This document shows, in pieces, positions 32,782 through 40,949 of a DNA stretch of 64,000 nucleotides. The stretch lies in the NCBI RefSeq assembly GCF_034432235.1, contig NZ_DAOUCJ010000050.1:15691-79690 (forward strand). Direction: 5' to 3'. The first letter of the stretch is position 1. The number at the start of each line of letters is the position of its first letter. Source of the stretch: Thermoflexus sp. (GTDB lineage: Bacteria > Chloroflexota > Anaerolineae > Thermoflexales > Thermoflexaceae). Under the pieces are notes generated by a model, which was given only the letters and a program-made list of their open reading frames with translations, did no database searches and was not told the origin of the DNA. Position numbers and translations under genes: made by a program.

Positions 32782-35175
32782 ATGGATCTGCGGAAAGCCC
32801 TTCTGGCCCTCCGCTTCGTGGGTCTGCGCACCACCCTCCGGGCCGTGCGTGCGGCGCGGGAGCGAGATCGATGGGAAGGCAGAGTCCTGCCGGCTGTTCC
32901 CGCGGCCTGGCGGATGGTGAAGCCTCTGGAAACGATGGAACCGCTTCCGGACGGCGCCCGCTTCGCCGGGCCGGACGCCGAGCTGGAGATTCGCTTCCTG
33001 GCCCCCGACGTCGTCCGCCTCACCTGGACCCCCGGCGTCCTCCCGCTGCCTTACGCGGTGGTCCGGGAGCGCCTGACGGAGGCGTCGGTCTCCCACAAGA
33101 GGCACGCGGAAGGATGGTCCCTGGAGAGCGCGGCGATGCGCCTGGAGATTCGGGCCGACGGAGGGATCCACTTTCGGGATCCCTCGGGGACGATCTGGCG
33201 GGAGGAGGAGCCGCCGGCGCGCGCCGGGGAAGCGTGGCGCCATCGAGTCCGGCTCGGCCCGGAAGAGCGGATCTACGGCCTGGGCGAGCGGGCCACTCCC
33301 CTGAACCGGCGGGGTCGGATCTACCGCATGTGGAACCGCGATCCGGGCGGAAGCTACGGCCCCGGGGCGGATCCCCTTTATCTGAGCGTTCCCCTCTGGC
33401 TCAGCCTGGGCCCGGAGGGAAGCTACCTGGTCTTCTATGAGAACCCCTTTGAGGCGATCTTCGATCTGGGCGCGACCGAGCCGGATGTCGCCTGCCTGAC
33501 GTTCGCGGGGGGAGCGCTGCGCTATTTCGTCTGCATGGGGCCTCCAGATCAGGCGTTGGCGCGTTATACCGCCCTCACCGGACGCCCTCCCATGCCGCCC
33601 CGCTGGGCGCTGGGCTTCCATCAGTCCCGCTGGAGCTACGAGAGCGCCGACGAAGTGCGGACGGTGGTTCAGGGGTTCCGGGACCACGATCTCCCGCTCC
33701 ATGCGATCCACCTGGACATCGATTACATGGACGGTTACCGGGTGTTCACCGTGGATCGCCGACGGTTCCCCGATCTCCCCGGATTGATCCGCGAGCTGGA
33801 AGGGCAGGGGGTCCGAACGGTGGTGATCCTGGATCCGGGGGTGAAAGTGGATCCGGGCTACTCCGTTTATCGGGAAGGGATGGCACACAGCCGGTTCTGC
33901 CGTTTGCCGGACGGGAGCGTTTACCGCGGGCTGGTGTGGCCGGGCTGGTGCGTCTTCCCCGACTTCACCGATCCGGGAGTCCGGGAGTGGTGGGGAGATC
34001 AGTATCGATCCTTTGTGGAGATGGGCGTCGCGGGCTTCTGGCATGACATGAACGAACCCACGACCTTTGTCGCGTGGGGGGAACCCACATTCCCCCGTGG
34101 GGTGCGCCACGCGATGGAGGGACGGGGAGGGGATCATCGGGAGGCGCATAATCTGTATGGCTTGCTGATGAACCGAGCGGCGTGGGAAGCATTACGACGG
34201 CTGCGCCCGGAGCGGCGTCCCTTTCTGCTCACCCGCTCGGGATGGGCGGGGATCCAGCGTTACGCGTGGAACTGGACGGGAGACACGGAGAGCACATGGG
34301 CGGCGCTGCGGCAGACGATCCCTACGGTCCTCGGACTGGGTCTCTCTGGCATCCCATATACGGGACCCGATATCGGGGGGTTCAGCGGGGCACCGACCGT
34401 GGAGCTCTTCGTCCGCTGGTTCCAGGCGGCGACGTTTATGCCCTTTTTCCGAAACCATGCGGCGAAGGGCACACCGCGGCGCGAGCCCTGGGTCTTCGGC
34501 GAGCCCGCCCTCTCCATCCTCCGGGAATTTCTCCGCCTGCGCGTCCGCCTGCTGCCGTATCTTTACACTCTGGCCTGGGAGGCGGCACAGACCGGGGCTC
34601 CGCTCGCGCGTCCGCTTTTCTGGCTGGATCCGAAAGATCCAGCCCTCTGGGAGATCGAGGATCTGTTTCTCCTGGGCTCCGCCCTGCTGGTGGCGCCGGT
34701 GATGGAGGAAGGGGCGCGTTCACGGGCGGTTTTTCTCCCTGCGGGGGAGTGGTATGACTTCTGGAGCGATCGGCGCTTCGCCGGCCCGGGGGTTGTGGAG
34801 GTAGAAGCCCCTCTGGAGCGCATCCCGGTCTTCGTCCGGGCAGGAAGCATCCTGCCGATGGCGGAGGACAGGCTCACCCTGCATCTGTATGGGCCGTCCG
34901 ATGGGGAAGGGGAGGGCATCCTGTATCAGGACGCCGGGGACGGCTTCGGTCCCTATCGGGTGGATCGGTTCCACGGGCAGTGGGAAGAAGGCGTGCTGCG
35001 CATCCGCCGCATATGGGAGGGGGATCTCCCGTGGCCCGAGGGGGGTCTTCGGCTTCGGATCCATGGGGTCGCTCCGGCCCGTGCCCACGCCGATGGGCGT
35101 CCTGTTCCGGTGGAGGGGCAAACGGTCATCGCCCCTCTCTTTGAGGAGCTGATCGTGGAGATCGACTCCGCATGA
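32782..35175 (+). CDS. GH31 family alpha-glucosidase/alpha-xylosidase
   Basis: The 797-residue cytoplasmic enzyme has the GH31 order: N-terminal beta-sandwich (1-250), barrel (about 260-590) and C-terminal beta domains. The catalytic nucleophile is the Asp in GFWHDMNEPT and the acid is the Asp in WTGDTESTW. LHAIHLDIDYMDGYRVFT and FHQSRWSY are typical substrate-site segments. It releases alpha-linked glucose (or xylose) from the non-reducing end. Starts are possible at 32749 and 32782; GGGAG precedes the second. The frame is open further upstream, but that part overlaps the divergent MFS gene. Confidence 0.94.
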   Translation: MDLRKALLALRFVGLRTTLRAVRAARERDRWEGRVLPAVPAAWRMVKPLETMEPLPDGARFAGPDAELEIRFLAPDVVRLTWTPGVLPLPYAVVRERLTEASVSHKRHAEGWSLESAAMRLEIRADGGIHFRDPSGTIWREEEPPARAGEAWRHRVRLGPEERIYGLGERATPLNRRGRIYRMWNRDPGGSYGPGADPLYLSVPLWLSLGPEGSYLVFYENPFEAIFDLGATEPDVACLTFAGGALRYFVCMGPPDQALARYTALTGRPPMPPRWALGFHQSRWSYESADEVRTVVQGFRDHDLPLHAIHLDIDYMDGYRVFTVDRRRFPDLPGLIRELEGQGVRTVVILDPGVKVDPGYSVYREGMAHSRFCRLPDGSVYRGLVWPGWCVFPDFTDPGVREWWGDQYRSFVEMGVAGFWHDMNEPTTFVAWGEPTFPRGVRHAMEGRGGDHREAHNLYGLLMNRAAWEALRRLRPERRPFLLTRSGWAGIQRYAWNWTGDTESTWAALRQTIPTVLGLGLSGIPYTGPDIGGFSGAPTVELFVRWFQAATFMPFFRNHAAKGTPRREPWVFGEPALSILREFLRLRVRLLPYLYTLAWEAAQTGAPLARPLFWLDPKDPALWEIEDLFLLGSALLVAPVMEEGARSRAVFLPAGEWYDFWSDRRFAGPGVVEVEAPLERIPVFVRAGSILPMAEDRLTLHLYGPSDGEGEGILYQDAGDGFGPYRVDRFHGQWEEGVLRIRRIWEGDLPWPEGGLRLRIHGVAPARAHADGRPVPVEGQTVIAPLFEELIVEIDSA

Positions 35176-35198
35176 ATCGGGGCTATGCATCGATGGGC

Positions 35199-35369
35199 AA
35201 TCGGCCTCGCAAGGCGCTCCGCGTCGAACGTCGGCCGCTCACGCCGATTGGAAATCGGCCTCGCGAGGCGCTAACGTGCCTCGCGTCGGCGCAGGCCGAC
35301 GCGAAGATGTTTTCGGCCGGCGCAGGCCGGCCGGTGGCCGGAGGCCCATGGAGGTCGAATTCATTCGAC
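35199..35369. repeat. Cluster of direct repeats and small palindromes
   Basis: A 20-base unit AATCGGCCTCGCGAGGCGCT occurs at 35253-35272 and, with one change, at 35199-35218. Then come two hairpins with the same GCAG loop: arms 35281-35290/35295-35304 (10 bp) and 35314-35321/35326-35333 (8 bp). A third palindrome GTCGAAT-TC-ATTCGAC lies at 35354-35369. All are non-coding between the GH31 and aldolase genes, although the frame happens to be open. Confidence 0.75.
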
Positions 35370-35393
35370 TCATATATCGCGGAGGCGGACAGG

Positions 35394-36038
35394 ATGCGAT
35401 GGGGAATTCGGGAGCGACGCTTGCGGGAGACGCTGGTGGAGATCGGAGCCCGGCTATACGCCCGCGGCCTGGTCTCTGCAAACGATGGGAACTTCTCGGC
35501 CCGTCTGGATGAAAGGCGCATCCTGATCACCCCTCGGGGGCGGAGCAAAGGGCGCTTGCGCCCGGAGGATCTCGTGGTCATCGATCGGGAAGGCCGGGTG
35601 ATCCAGCCCGGGCGCGGCATGGCCATGCCCTCCTCGGAGTGGCCCATGCATGTGGAGGCTTATCGGCAGCGTCCGGATGCCGGCGCGGTCCTTCACGCGC
35701 ATCCCCCCTTCACGGTAGCCCTCACCGTGGCGGGCGTGCCGTTCCCCTCCGAGGTCCTGCCTGAAGTCGTGATGACGGTAGGGAAAGTGCCGACCGCCCG
35801 GCTGGCGATCCCCAGCTCCGAGGATGACGCCCTGGCCATCCGGGAGTGGATCCGGGAGCACGATGCCGTGCTGTTGCCCCACCATGGGGTGGTGACCGTG
35901 GGGCGGACCGTGGAGGAGGCCTGGGTGATCCTGGAGCGGATCGAGTATGCGGCGAAAGTTTATCTGCTGAGCCGGGTGCTGGGGGAGGCCCGGCCGCTGC
36001 CCCCGGAGTTCCTGACCGCCCTGGTCACGGCGGGCTAA
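35394..36038 (+). CDS. Class II aldolase/adducin family protein (fuculose-phosphate aldolase-like)
   Basis: This is a 214-residue zinc aldolase fold. Signatures are SANDGNFSARLDERRILITP for phosphate binding, SSEWPMHVEAYR with the catalytic Glu, and the zinc histidines in LHAHPPF and LPHHGVV. Such enzymes cleave fuculose, rhamnulose or ribulose phosphates. GGAGG at 35381 supports ATG 35394; upstream open frame covers the repeat cluster. No kinase or isomerase for such a sugar is next to it, so the substrate is unknown. Confidence 0.9.
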   Translation: MRWGIRERRLRETLVEIGARLYARGLVSANDGNFSARLDERRILITPRGRSKGRLRPEDLVVIDREGRVIQPGRGMAMPSSEWPMHVEAYRQRPDAGAVLHAHPPFTVALTVAGVPFPSEVLPEVVMTVGKVPTARLAIPSSEDDALAIREWIREHDAVLLPHHGVVTVGRTVEEAWVILERIEYAAKVYLLSRVLGEARPLPPEFLTALVTAG

Positions 36039-36201
36039 TCCCCAGGGCAAGCCCGTAGCCGGCGTGAAGGACGGGGTGTGCACGGAACCCATGGGGGATC
36101 GAACCCAAACCTCGACGTCAAGGCAAAAGGTCCTAAAAGCCGGAATGCCCTGGCGGATCCCAGGATGCCCATGATAAATAAAATGGGGCGGGAGATCCCG
36201 G

Positions 36202-36351
36202 ATGGGGTTTACGGTTCGGGATTTTAACGATCCGATTCGCCTGCTGGACCGGCACCCGGAGTGGGTAGAGGCCCTGCGTCAGCGTCTGCTGACCCGGGAG
36301 CTGCTGACGTCCCCCCGGACCCTTGCTCCCGCGGAACACAAACCCTCATGA
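36202..36351 (+). pseudogene. 49-residue stub resembling the N-terminus of DUF3782-type proteins
   Basis: The short frame reads MGFTVRDFNDPIRLLDRHPE followed by WVEALRQRLLTRELLTSP. Chloroflexota and cyanobacteria carry many proteins that start with this HPEWRxxLRxxLLTxELLxLP pattern and continue into a coiled coil and a nuclease-like domain (DUF3782 group; recalled). Here the continuation is lost and the frame ends in unrelated sequence. TAAAAT at 36179-36184 could be a -10 element, and GGGAG precedes the start. Confidence 0.5.
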
Positions 36352-36416
36352 GAGAATCCTCATAGCCTGTCAGCACACATCATATTTTGCAAAACTTAAT
36401 TTAAGAGAGATAATAT

Positions 36417-37103
36417 ATGAGCAAAAATCGTCTTTTATCTGGAATTATCTTAGAAAATGTTCTTTTCAAGCCCAAAGAGGCTGCGCGACTGCTACGGGTG
36501 ACGGAACGCTGTCTGCGTGGATGGGCGCAATCGGGCAGGATCGCTGCCGTTCGAACGGCGGGTGGACACTATCGATATCCGCTGGAGTCGATTCTACAGG
36601 TCCTGCGGGATCGAGGAGTTTCAAACCCTTCTGTGGACCGCGGCGTTGCTTTATATGCGCGCGGTCACCGGTATAGACAGATCCAGGAACAATTCCGGAT
36701 GCTCCGGCGGGCCGCATCGGAGATCGGCTATCCGGTGGTGTATGAGGAATACGATCTGCAGCGCGGCCATCAGCTGGGGGTGGGGCTTCAGCGTCTTCTG
36801 CTGCTGGCCCGGGAGAGAGCGTTTCGAGCGGTGCTGGTGACCTCTTACAGCCGGCTGGGGTGGTTGGGGGCGGCGGATCCGCGCTTTTTCCATCTGGTGT
36901 TCGCGCTCTTGGGGGTGCAGCTGGTTTCGCTTTCGCCCATGGAGGAATCCGTGGAGCCTGAGGAGCTTCTGGATGATTTTCTCTGTTTGCATCAGGCCCT
37001 TGCGGAATATCTGAACGTGCGAGGGAGAAAGGCCAATCGGAAGATCATGAGGGCGCTGGAGCGCATTCGAAAGGATTATGTGCGGGGGGAGGACGCGGTG
37101 TAG
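36417..37103 (+). CDS. IS607-like serine recombinase with MerR HTH, catalytic serine absent
   Basis: The 228-residue protein has an N-terminal MerR-type HTH at 18-57 (FKPKEAARLLRVTERCLRGW, then TAGGHYRYP), exactly as in IS607 TnpA. A resolvase-like domain follows. The catalytic segment, normally YxRVSS, reads ALYARGHRYRQ (78-88) and has no serine; the usual DRLxR motif reads SRLGW. The rest of the fold (LQRLLLLARERAFRAVLVTS) is kept. The first 60 bases and the upstream 60 bases are AT-rich, unlike the surroundings. It is either a dying transposase or a domesticated DNA-binding protein. No TnpB gene is adjacent. Confidence 0.75.
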   Translation: MSKNRLLSGIILENVLFKPKEAARLLRVTERCLRGWAQSGRIAAVRTAGGHYRYPLESILQVLRDRGVSNPSVDRGVALYARGHRYRQIQEQFRMLRRAASEIGYPVVYEEYDLQRGHQLGVGLQRLLLLARERAFRAVLVTSYSRLGWLGAADPRFFHLVFALLGVQLVSLSPMEESVEPEELLDDFLCLHQALAEYLNVRGRKANRKIMRALERIRKDYVRGEDAV

Positions 37104-37234
37104 ATGGCGTTCGCCATGAGGCCTCTATATGATTGGCATAAGGTATGTTAAACAAATCAAAATTGCCACGGAACCCAGGACCCCCGCCGGCCTACCCCAC
37201 CCCGTTCGTCCCCTGGATCGCCCTGCTGCGGGTT

Positions 37235-37240
37235 TACAAT
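37235..37240 (+). promoter_or_regulatory. Possible -10 element before the recombinase operon
   Basis: TACAAT in the context GGTTTACAATAGAGCG. The -35 is weak. It would give transcripts that start near 37247 and include the small frame at 37312 and the tyrosine recombinase. The 320 bases between the two recombinase genes hold only these signals. Confidence 0.35.
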
Positions 37241-37311
37241 AGAGCGGGCGATCGCTCCAGGAGATTCCCCGGGCCGATCCTAGCAAGCCCCAAGACGGAG
37301 GAGACGTCGCG

Positions 37312-37401
37312 ATGGAAGAAACCTTCGAGGGTCGATGGTTCGTCTACCCTTCCCTCCTCGCGGTCGCCAACGGCCTGCGGGCGGCGCGAGCCGGAGCCTG
37401 A
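37312..37401 (+). CDS. Possible 29-residue leader peptide before the tyrosine recombinase
   Basis: The frame MEETFEGRWFVYPSLLAVAN, ending GLRAARAGA, follows a GGAGGAG site at good distance (37298-37304) and ends 22 bases before the recombinase start. It has no known relative to me. It could couple translation to the recombinase gene. The ribosome site is the main support. Confidence 0.35.
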   Translation: MEETFEGRWFVYPSLLAVANGLRAARAGA

Positions 37402-37423
37402 AGAGCGCTTCCAGGGGGGACCC

Positions 37424-38443
37424 ATGACCGAGGCGCTGGGCCTGCGCAGCGCGGTGCTGGCTTTCCTGGAGGGCCTGGCCGTCCGCTACGGCCGGCGTCC
37501 CCGCACGATCCAGACGTATCGAACCGCCCTCCAGCGTTTCCTGGAATATCTATCGGCGCTGAATGTGGATCCCGATCAGCACACGACGGCAGATCTGGAC
37601 CCCGGGATCGTGCGGGATTTCATCACCTATCTGGAGGGACGATACCGGGAGGAAGGCCGGGCGCTGCCGACGGCCACCCGCCAGACCTATCTGGCGGCCC
37701 TGGTGGGCTGGGTGAACTTCCTCCTGGATGAAGGCCTGTGGAGGCTGCCGGCGGAGGAAGCCCGCCGGCTGGTACGGGAGCTGCGATCGCAACGGGGGCG
37801 GCCCTCCCCTCCCCTGCCCCGGCTCCCCCGGGAGGAGGTGCTGGAGGCGCTGCTCCGGGCAGCCCGCTCCCGGCCGGCCGCGCGCTCCCGCCGGAAGGAA
37901 CTGCTCCGCCTCCGGGACCTTGCCCTGCTCCTGGTCCTGCGCAGCAGCGGGATCCGGGTGGGCGAGCTGGTGGCTCTCCGGCGGGGCGATTTTGACCCCG
38001 CTCAGGGGATCCTGTGGGTGCGTCACGGGAAAGGTGGGAAAGAGCGACTGGCGTTCCTGGATCGCGCCGCTGTGCAGGCCCTTCAGGCTTATCTGCAGGC
38101 CCGGGATGCCGGAGCCCGGGGCAAGGCGGTGGATCACCGGCCGCTGTTTGCCCGGCACGATCGGGGCGCGGGGGATGCCGTGCGACCCCTGACCCCGGAG
38201 GGGGTTCGGCGGGCGCTGATGGCCCTGGCCCGGGAGGCTGGCCTGGAGGAAGCCCTCACGCCCCACCAATTCCGCCATTATTTCGCCACGCGGATCCTGG
38301 AGGCCACGGGCGATCTGGCCGCGGTTCAGGATCTGCTGGGGCATGCCTCCCCGACCACCACCCGCCGCTACGCCCGGGTCTCTCCGAAGCGGCTCCGCGC
38401 GGTCCACCGCCAGGCCTTCGAAGGATCGGAGCCGGATCCATGA
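37424..38443 (+). CDS. Tyrosine recombinase (XerC/XerD-like integrase)
   Basis: This 339-residue protein has an N-terminal SAM-like core-binding domain (to about 125) and a C-terminal catalytic domain. The catalytic set is complete: Arg in SSGIRVGEL, Lys in HGKGGKERL, His and Arg in TPHQFRHYFAT, His in LLGHASPTTT and Tyr in TRRYARVS. The length is close to XerD (about 300) with an insert near 180-200. It may resolve chromosome dimers or serve an integrated element; the neighbours (IS607-like relic, truncated genes) favour the latter. GGGGGGA precedes ATG 37424, so the longer upstream frame is not used. Confidence 0.92.
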   Translation: MTEALGLRSAVLAFLEGLAVRYGRRPRTIQTYRTALQRFLEYLSALNVDPDQHTTADLDPGIVRDFITYLEGRYREEGRALPTATRQTYLAALVGWVNFLLDEGLWRLPAEEARRLVRELRSQRGRPSPPLPRLPREEVLEALLRAARSRPAARSRRKELLRLRDLALLLVLRSSGIRVGELVALRRGDFDPAQGILWVRHGKGGKERLAFLDRAAVQALQAYLQARDAGARGKAVDHRPLFARHDRGAGDAVRPLTPEGVRRALMALAREAGLEEALTPHQFRHYFATRILEATGDLAAVQDLLGHASPTTTRRYARVSPKRLRAVHRQAFEGSEPDP

Positions 38444-38710
38444 TCCAGATCTATCCAAGGGAAGCCCATCATGCTTCCTGTGCGGCGAGACGTTCGCCAA
38501 AGCGAATGCCCATCGTCAACTCGCCGCGCGTGGGCGCATGCGGCTACACGGGCCCCTTCGATGAGTCCCTGCGTTTCGAGGAGAGGATGCCGGTCGGCAA
38601 AGGATGACAGGAGATTTCGGCCGCCGGAAACCGCTGGCCGAACGGGTTTGCATGACTTCCGTTTTCCGGTCAAAATGAACATGGCCTGAAAAACTTCCAG
38701 GGGGTGGCGC
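38444..38710. other. Intergenic stretch, nothing recognised
   Basis: This stretch of 267 bases lies between the tyrosine recombinase and the small helical protein. I see no promoter, repeat or conserved frame I can name. Confidence 0.4.
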
Positions 38711-38926
38711 ATGGCCGAGGCGCGGAAGCGATGGCCAGAGGAGGCGCGGACCCATTTGCGGGCGGCTTCCCGGGAGCTCCAGGAGGCCATGAAGGCGATG
38801 CTCCCGGAGGGCTTCTGGCGGCATCTGCGCGCCGCCCGCCGGGAAACCCTGCTGGCGTTGCGCACGGCCCTGGATGCATGGCTGGAGGAGGAAGAGCGGC
38901 CGCAGACCGGCCCTCGACCCTCCTGA
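38711..38926 (+). CDS. Small helical hypothetical protein
   Basis: The protein has 71 residues, is rich in Arg, Ala, Leu and Glu with heptad-like spacing (LRAASRELQEAMKAML, then LRAARRETLLALRTALDAWL), and so probably forms an amphipathic coiled coil. There is no membrane segment. GGGGGTGG lies before the start. The next gene begins 16 bases later, so the two may form a unit. Function unknown. Confidence 0.5.
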   Translation: MAEARKRWPEEARTHLRAASRELQEAMKAMLPEGFWRHLRAARRETLLALRTALDAWLEEEERPQTGPRPS

Positions 38927-38942
38927 ATCCAGGAGACCCCGG

Positions 38943-39320
38943 ATGAGGGAGCTCCTGGACTTCACGGGCCGCCGGATCCGTCTGACCGCGGAGCGCTGGT
39001 CTCCTATCCAGGAACACCCGGAGATGCGGGAACAGGAGAATCGAATCGCTGAGACCCTCCGGGAGCCGGATGGGGTCATCCTCAGCCGCCGGGATCCATC
39101 GGTTATTCTCTATCACGAATTTTTCCGGTTTCAAATGCCTCCTGATCGGGGGGATATCCGTGTTGTTCACCTTTGCCGCCGCAGCGGGCGGAGCCCCCAC
39201 AGCAGCCACAACCCCCCGATCCCGAACAGCACCCCGGCCAGCGTCACCTGCTGGTTCGCGAACGCGAACAGCGCCAGCATCACCCACACGAACCCGGTGA
39301 TCTGCCAGACCAGTCGCTGA
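38943..39320 (+). pseudogene. Truncated PBECR-like/EndoU-type nuclease-domain gene
   Basis: The frame starts MRELLDFTGRRIRLTAERWS, then IQEHPEMREQENRIAETLRE and PDGVILSRRDPSVILYHEFF. This matches the first two thirds of a small family recalled from Chloroflexota and cyanobacteria (FTGR.IRLT.ERW..I..HPEM, then SRSDP.V.LYYRFY), placed by some with barnase/RelE-like nucleases. The expected tail (KYLCVVVK-type strand) is missing; from about 39130 the frame runs into sequence antisense to the UbiB-like gene. AGGAG precedes ATG. It overlaps the convergent gene by 154 bases. Confidence 0.5.
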
Positions 39321-40813
39321 AACCCCTCCGCGATCAAAATCAGCGTCTCCCGGGCCTCTGGGAACGTCACCTCCCAGCGGATCTCCCCCGCCAGGGACCG
39401 TTCGAGGAAGCGCCCCAGATCCAGGGGGATCCGCAGGAGCGGGCGCAGGATCTCGAAGACCTGCTCGGACAGAGAAGGTGCCTCCTCTTCCAGCAGACGC
39501 CGGGCAAAAGGTTCCGCCTCGGTGAAGAGATTGAAGTCCGGATCCAGTCGAGTGACCAGCCCGGCCAGCAACCCCAGGGTGCGCCCGAGCAGCAGAAATT
39601 CCTGGGGGATCTGGAAGGGGAAGCGCAGCAGCAGCTCGCGGAACTCCAGGAAGAGCACCTTCGCCTCCCGGAGGGACCATTCCCGCAGCTGCGCCATGGA
39701 AAGGCCCCATATGTGGTCAAGCAGGCGTTCCACCGCCTGGGCAATCGCTTCCAGATCCGCTCCCGGCAGCAGGAACCCCAGGGCATGCATGGCGCGGACG
39801 ATCCGCCGGGCATCCCGGGTTCCCAGACCGATGGCCGCCTCCCGCAGCCAGCGGCGGGCCTCCGGGGAGATCCGCCCGACCATGCCGAAATCCACAAAGG
39901 TCAGTCGGAAGGGACGACCCTCATCGGCCGGCATCCCGCCCTCCATGGGCTCCACGAAGAGATTGCCGGGGTGGGGATCCGCATGGAAGAAGCCATCGTA
40001 GAAGATCTGCCGCAGATACGTCTGGTAGAGCCGCCGGGCGACGGCCCCCCGGGAGATACCCGCCGCTTCCATAGCGGCGAGGTCCGTGATCTTGATCGCC
40101 GCTACATCTTCCAGGACCAGCACCCGCCGCCGGATATGGGACCAGAAGGGCCGCGGGATGCGGATGCCCGGATCGTCCGCGAAGTTCCAGGCGAACTGCT
40201 CGGCATACCGGGCCTCCGCCATGTAATCCAGTTCCATCGCCAGCGTGCGGGCGAACTCCTGCAGCAGGCGATCCAGATGGACCCGCCGGCGCAGGGGCGG
40301 ATAGAGAGAGAGGATCCGCGCGACGGCGGTCAGGGCGGCCAGGTCAGCGGCGAGCAGCCGCTCGATGCCCGGCCGTTGCACCTTCACCATCACCGGCGTT
40401 CCATCCGGAAGCCATGCCCGATGGACCTGCCCCAGGGAAGCTCCGGCGGTGGCCTCAGGCTCAAAGGACTGGAAGGCGACTTCCAGGGGTTCCCCCAGCT
40501 CGGCCTCGATCACTGGACGGATGCGCTCGAAGGGCTCCGCTGGCACCTCATCCTGGAGCTGGGCCAGCTCTTCGATGACGAAATCCGGCAGCAGATCCAC
40601 CCGCGCGCTCAGGAACTGGCCCAGCTTGATCAGCGCCCCGCCCAGCTGCACCGCCAGATCCCGGAACGCCGCCGCCCAGCCCCGATAGCGCCGGGGCGCT
40701 GTCCCTCGAACCCATGAGGGGCGCAGCCGCCGCAGGAGAAGTTCCCACACCACGATATGAATCAGCAATCGCAGGGCGAAGCCCAGCACCTGGAGGAACC
40801 GCGTATAGGCCAT
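39167..40813 (-). CDS. AarF/UbiB (ABC1) family atypical kinase
   Basis: The 548-residue protein has the UbiB layout: the KxGQ motif (ALIKLGQFLSARVDLLP), the A-rich loop AGASLGQVHRA in place of a glycine loop, the catalytic HADPHPGNL and the metal DFGMVG, with two transmembrane helices at the end (WQITGFVWVMLALFAFA, VTLAGVLFGIGGLWLLW). These kinases or ATPases support isoprenoid quinone and lipid metabolism at the membrane. GGGGGATC precedes ATG 40813. The gene is divergent from the methyltransferase. Confidence 0.92.
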   Translation of the reverse strand: MAYTRFLQVLGFALRLLIHIVVWELLLRRLRPSWVRGTAPRRYRGWAAAFRDLAVQLGGALIKLGQFLSARVDLLPDFVIEELAQLQDEVPAEPFERIRPVIEAELGEPLEVAFQSFEPEATAGASLGQVHRAWLPDGTPVMVKVQRPGIERLLAADLAALTAVARILSLYPPLRRRVHLDRLLQEFARTLAMELDYMAEARYAEQFAWNFADDPGIRIPRPFWSHIRRRVLVLEDVAAIKITDLAAMEAAGISRGAVARRLYQTYLRQIFYDGFFHADPHPGNLFVEPMEGGMPADEGRPFRLTFVDFGMVGRISPEARRWLREAAIGLGTRDARRIVRAMHALGFLLPGADLEAIAQAVERLLDHIWGLSMAQLREWSLREAKVLFLEFRELLLRFPFQIPQEFLLLGRTLGLLAGLVTRLDPDFNLFTEAEPFARRLLEEEAPSLSEQVFEILRPLLRIPLDLGRFLERSLAGEIRWEVTFPEARETLILIAEGFQRLVWQITGFVWVMLALFAFANQQVTLAGVLFGIGGLWLLWGLRPLRRQR

Positions 40814-40949
40814 GGGATCCCCCTTCCGGTTCCCGGTGTCCCTGAATTGTGGACCAGCGGGGGAGCAGGGGGCAACCTCCGCGCCGGCTGCCTGAACAAA
40901 GACATCGAGGGGAAAATAGGGAAGAGATCCCTGCCTCGGGGAGTCCCGC

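Noticed and set aside
35199..35333. Possible CRISPR array
   Set aside because: Only two copies of one unit with unequal context; the other elements are different palindromes, and there are no cas genes.
36080..36180. tRNA-like GGTTTGGGTTCGATCCCCC on the minus strand
   Set aside because: Only three of five T-stem pairs form, and no acceptor, D or anticodon stems fit around it.
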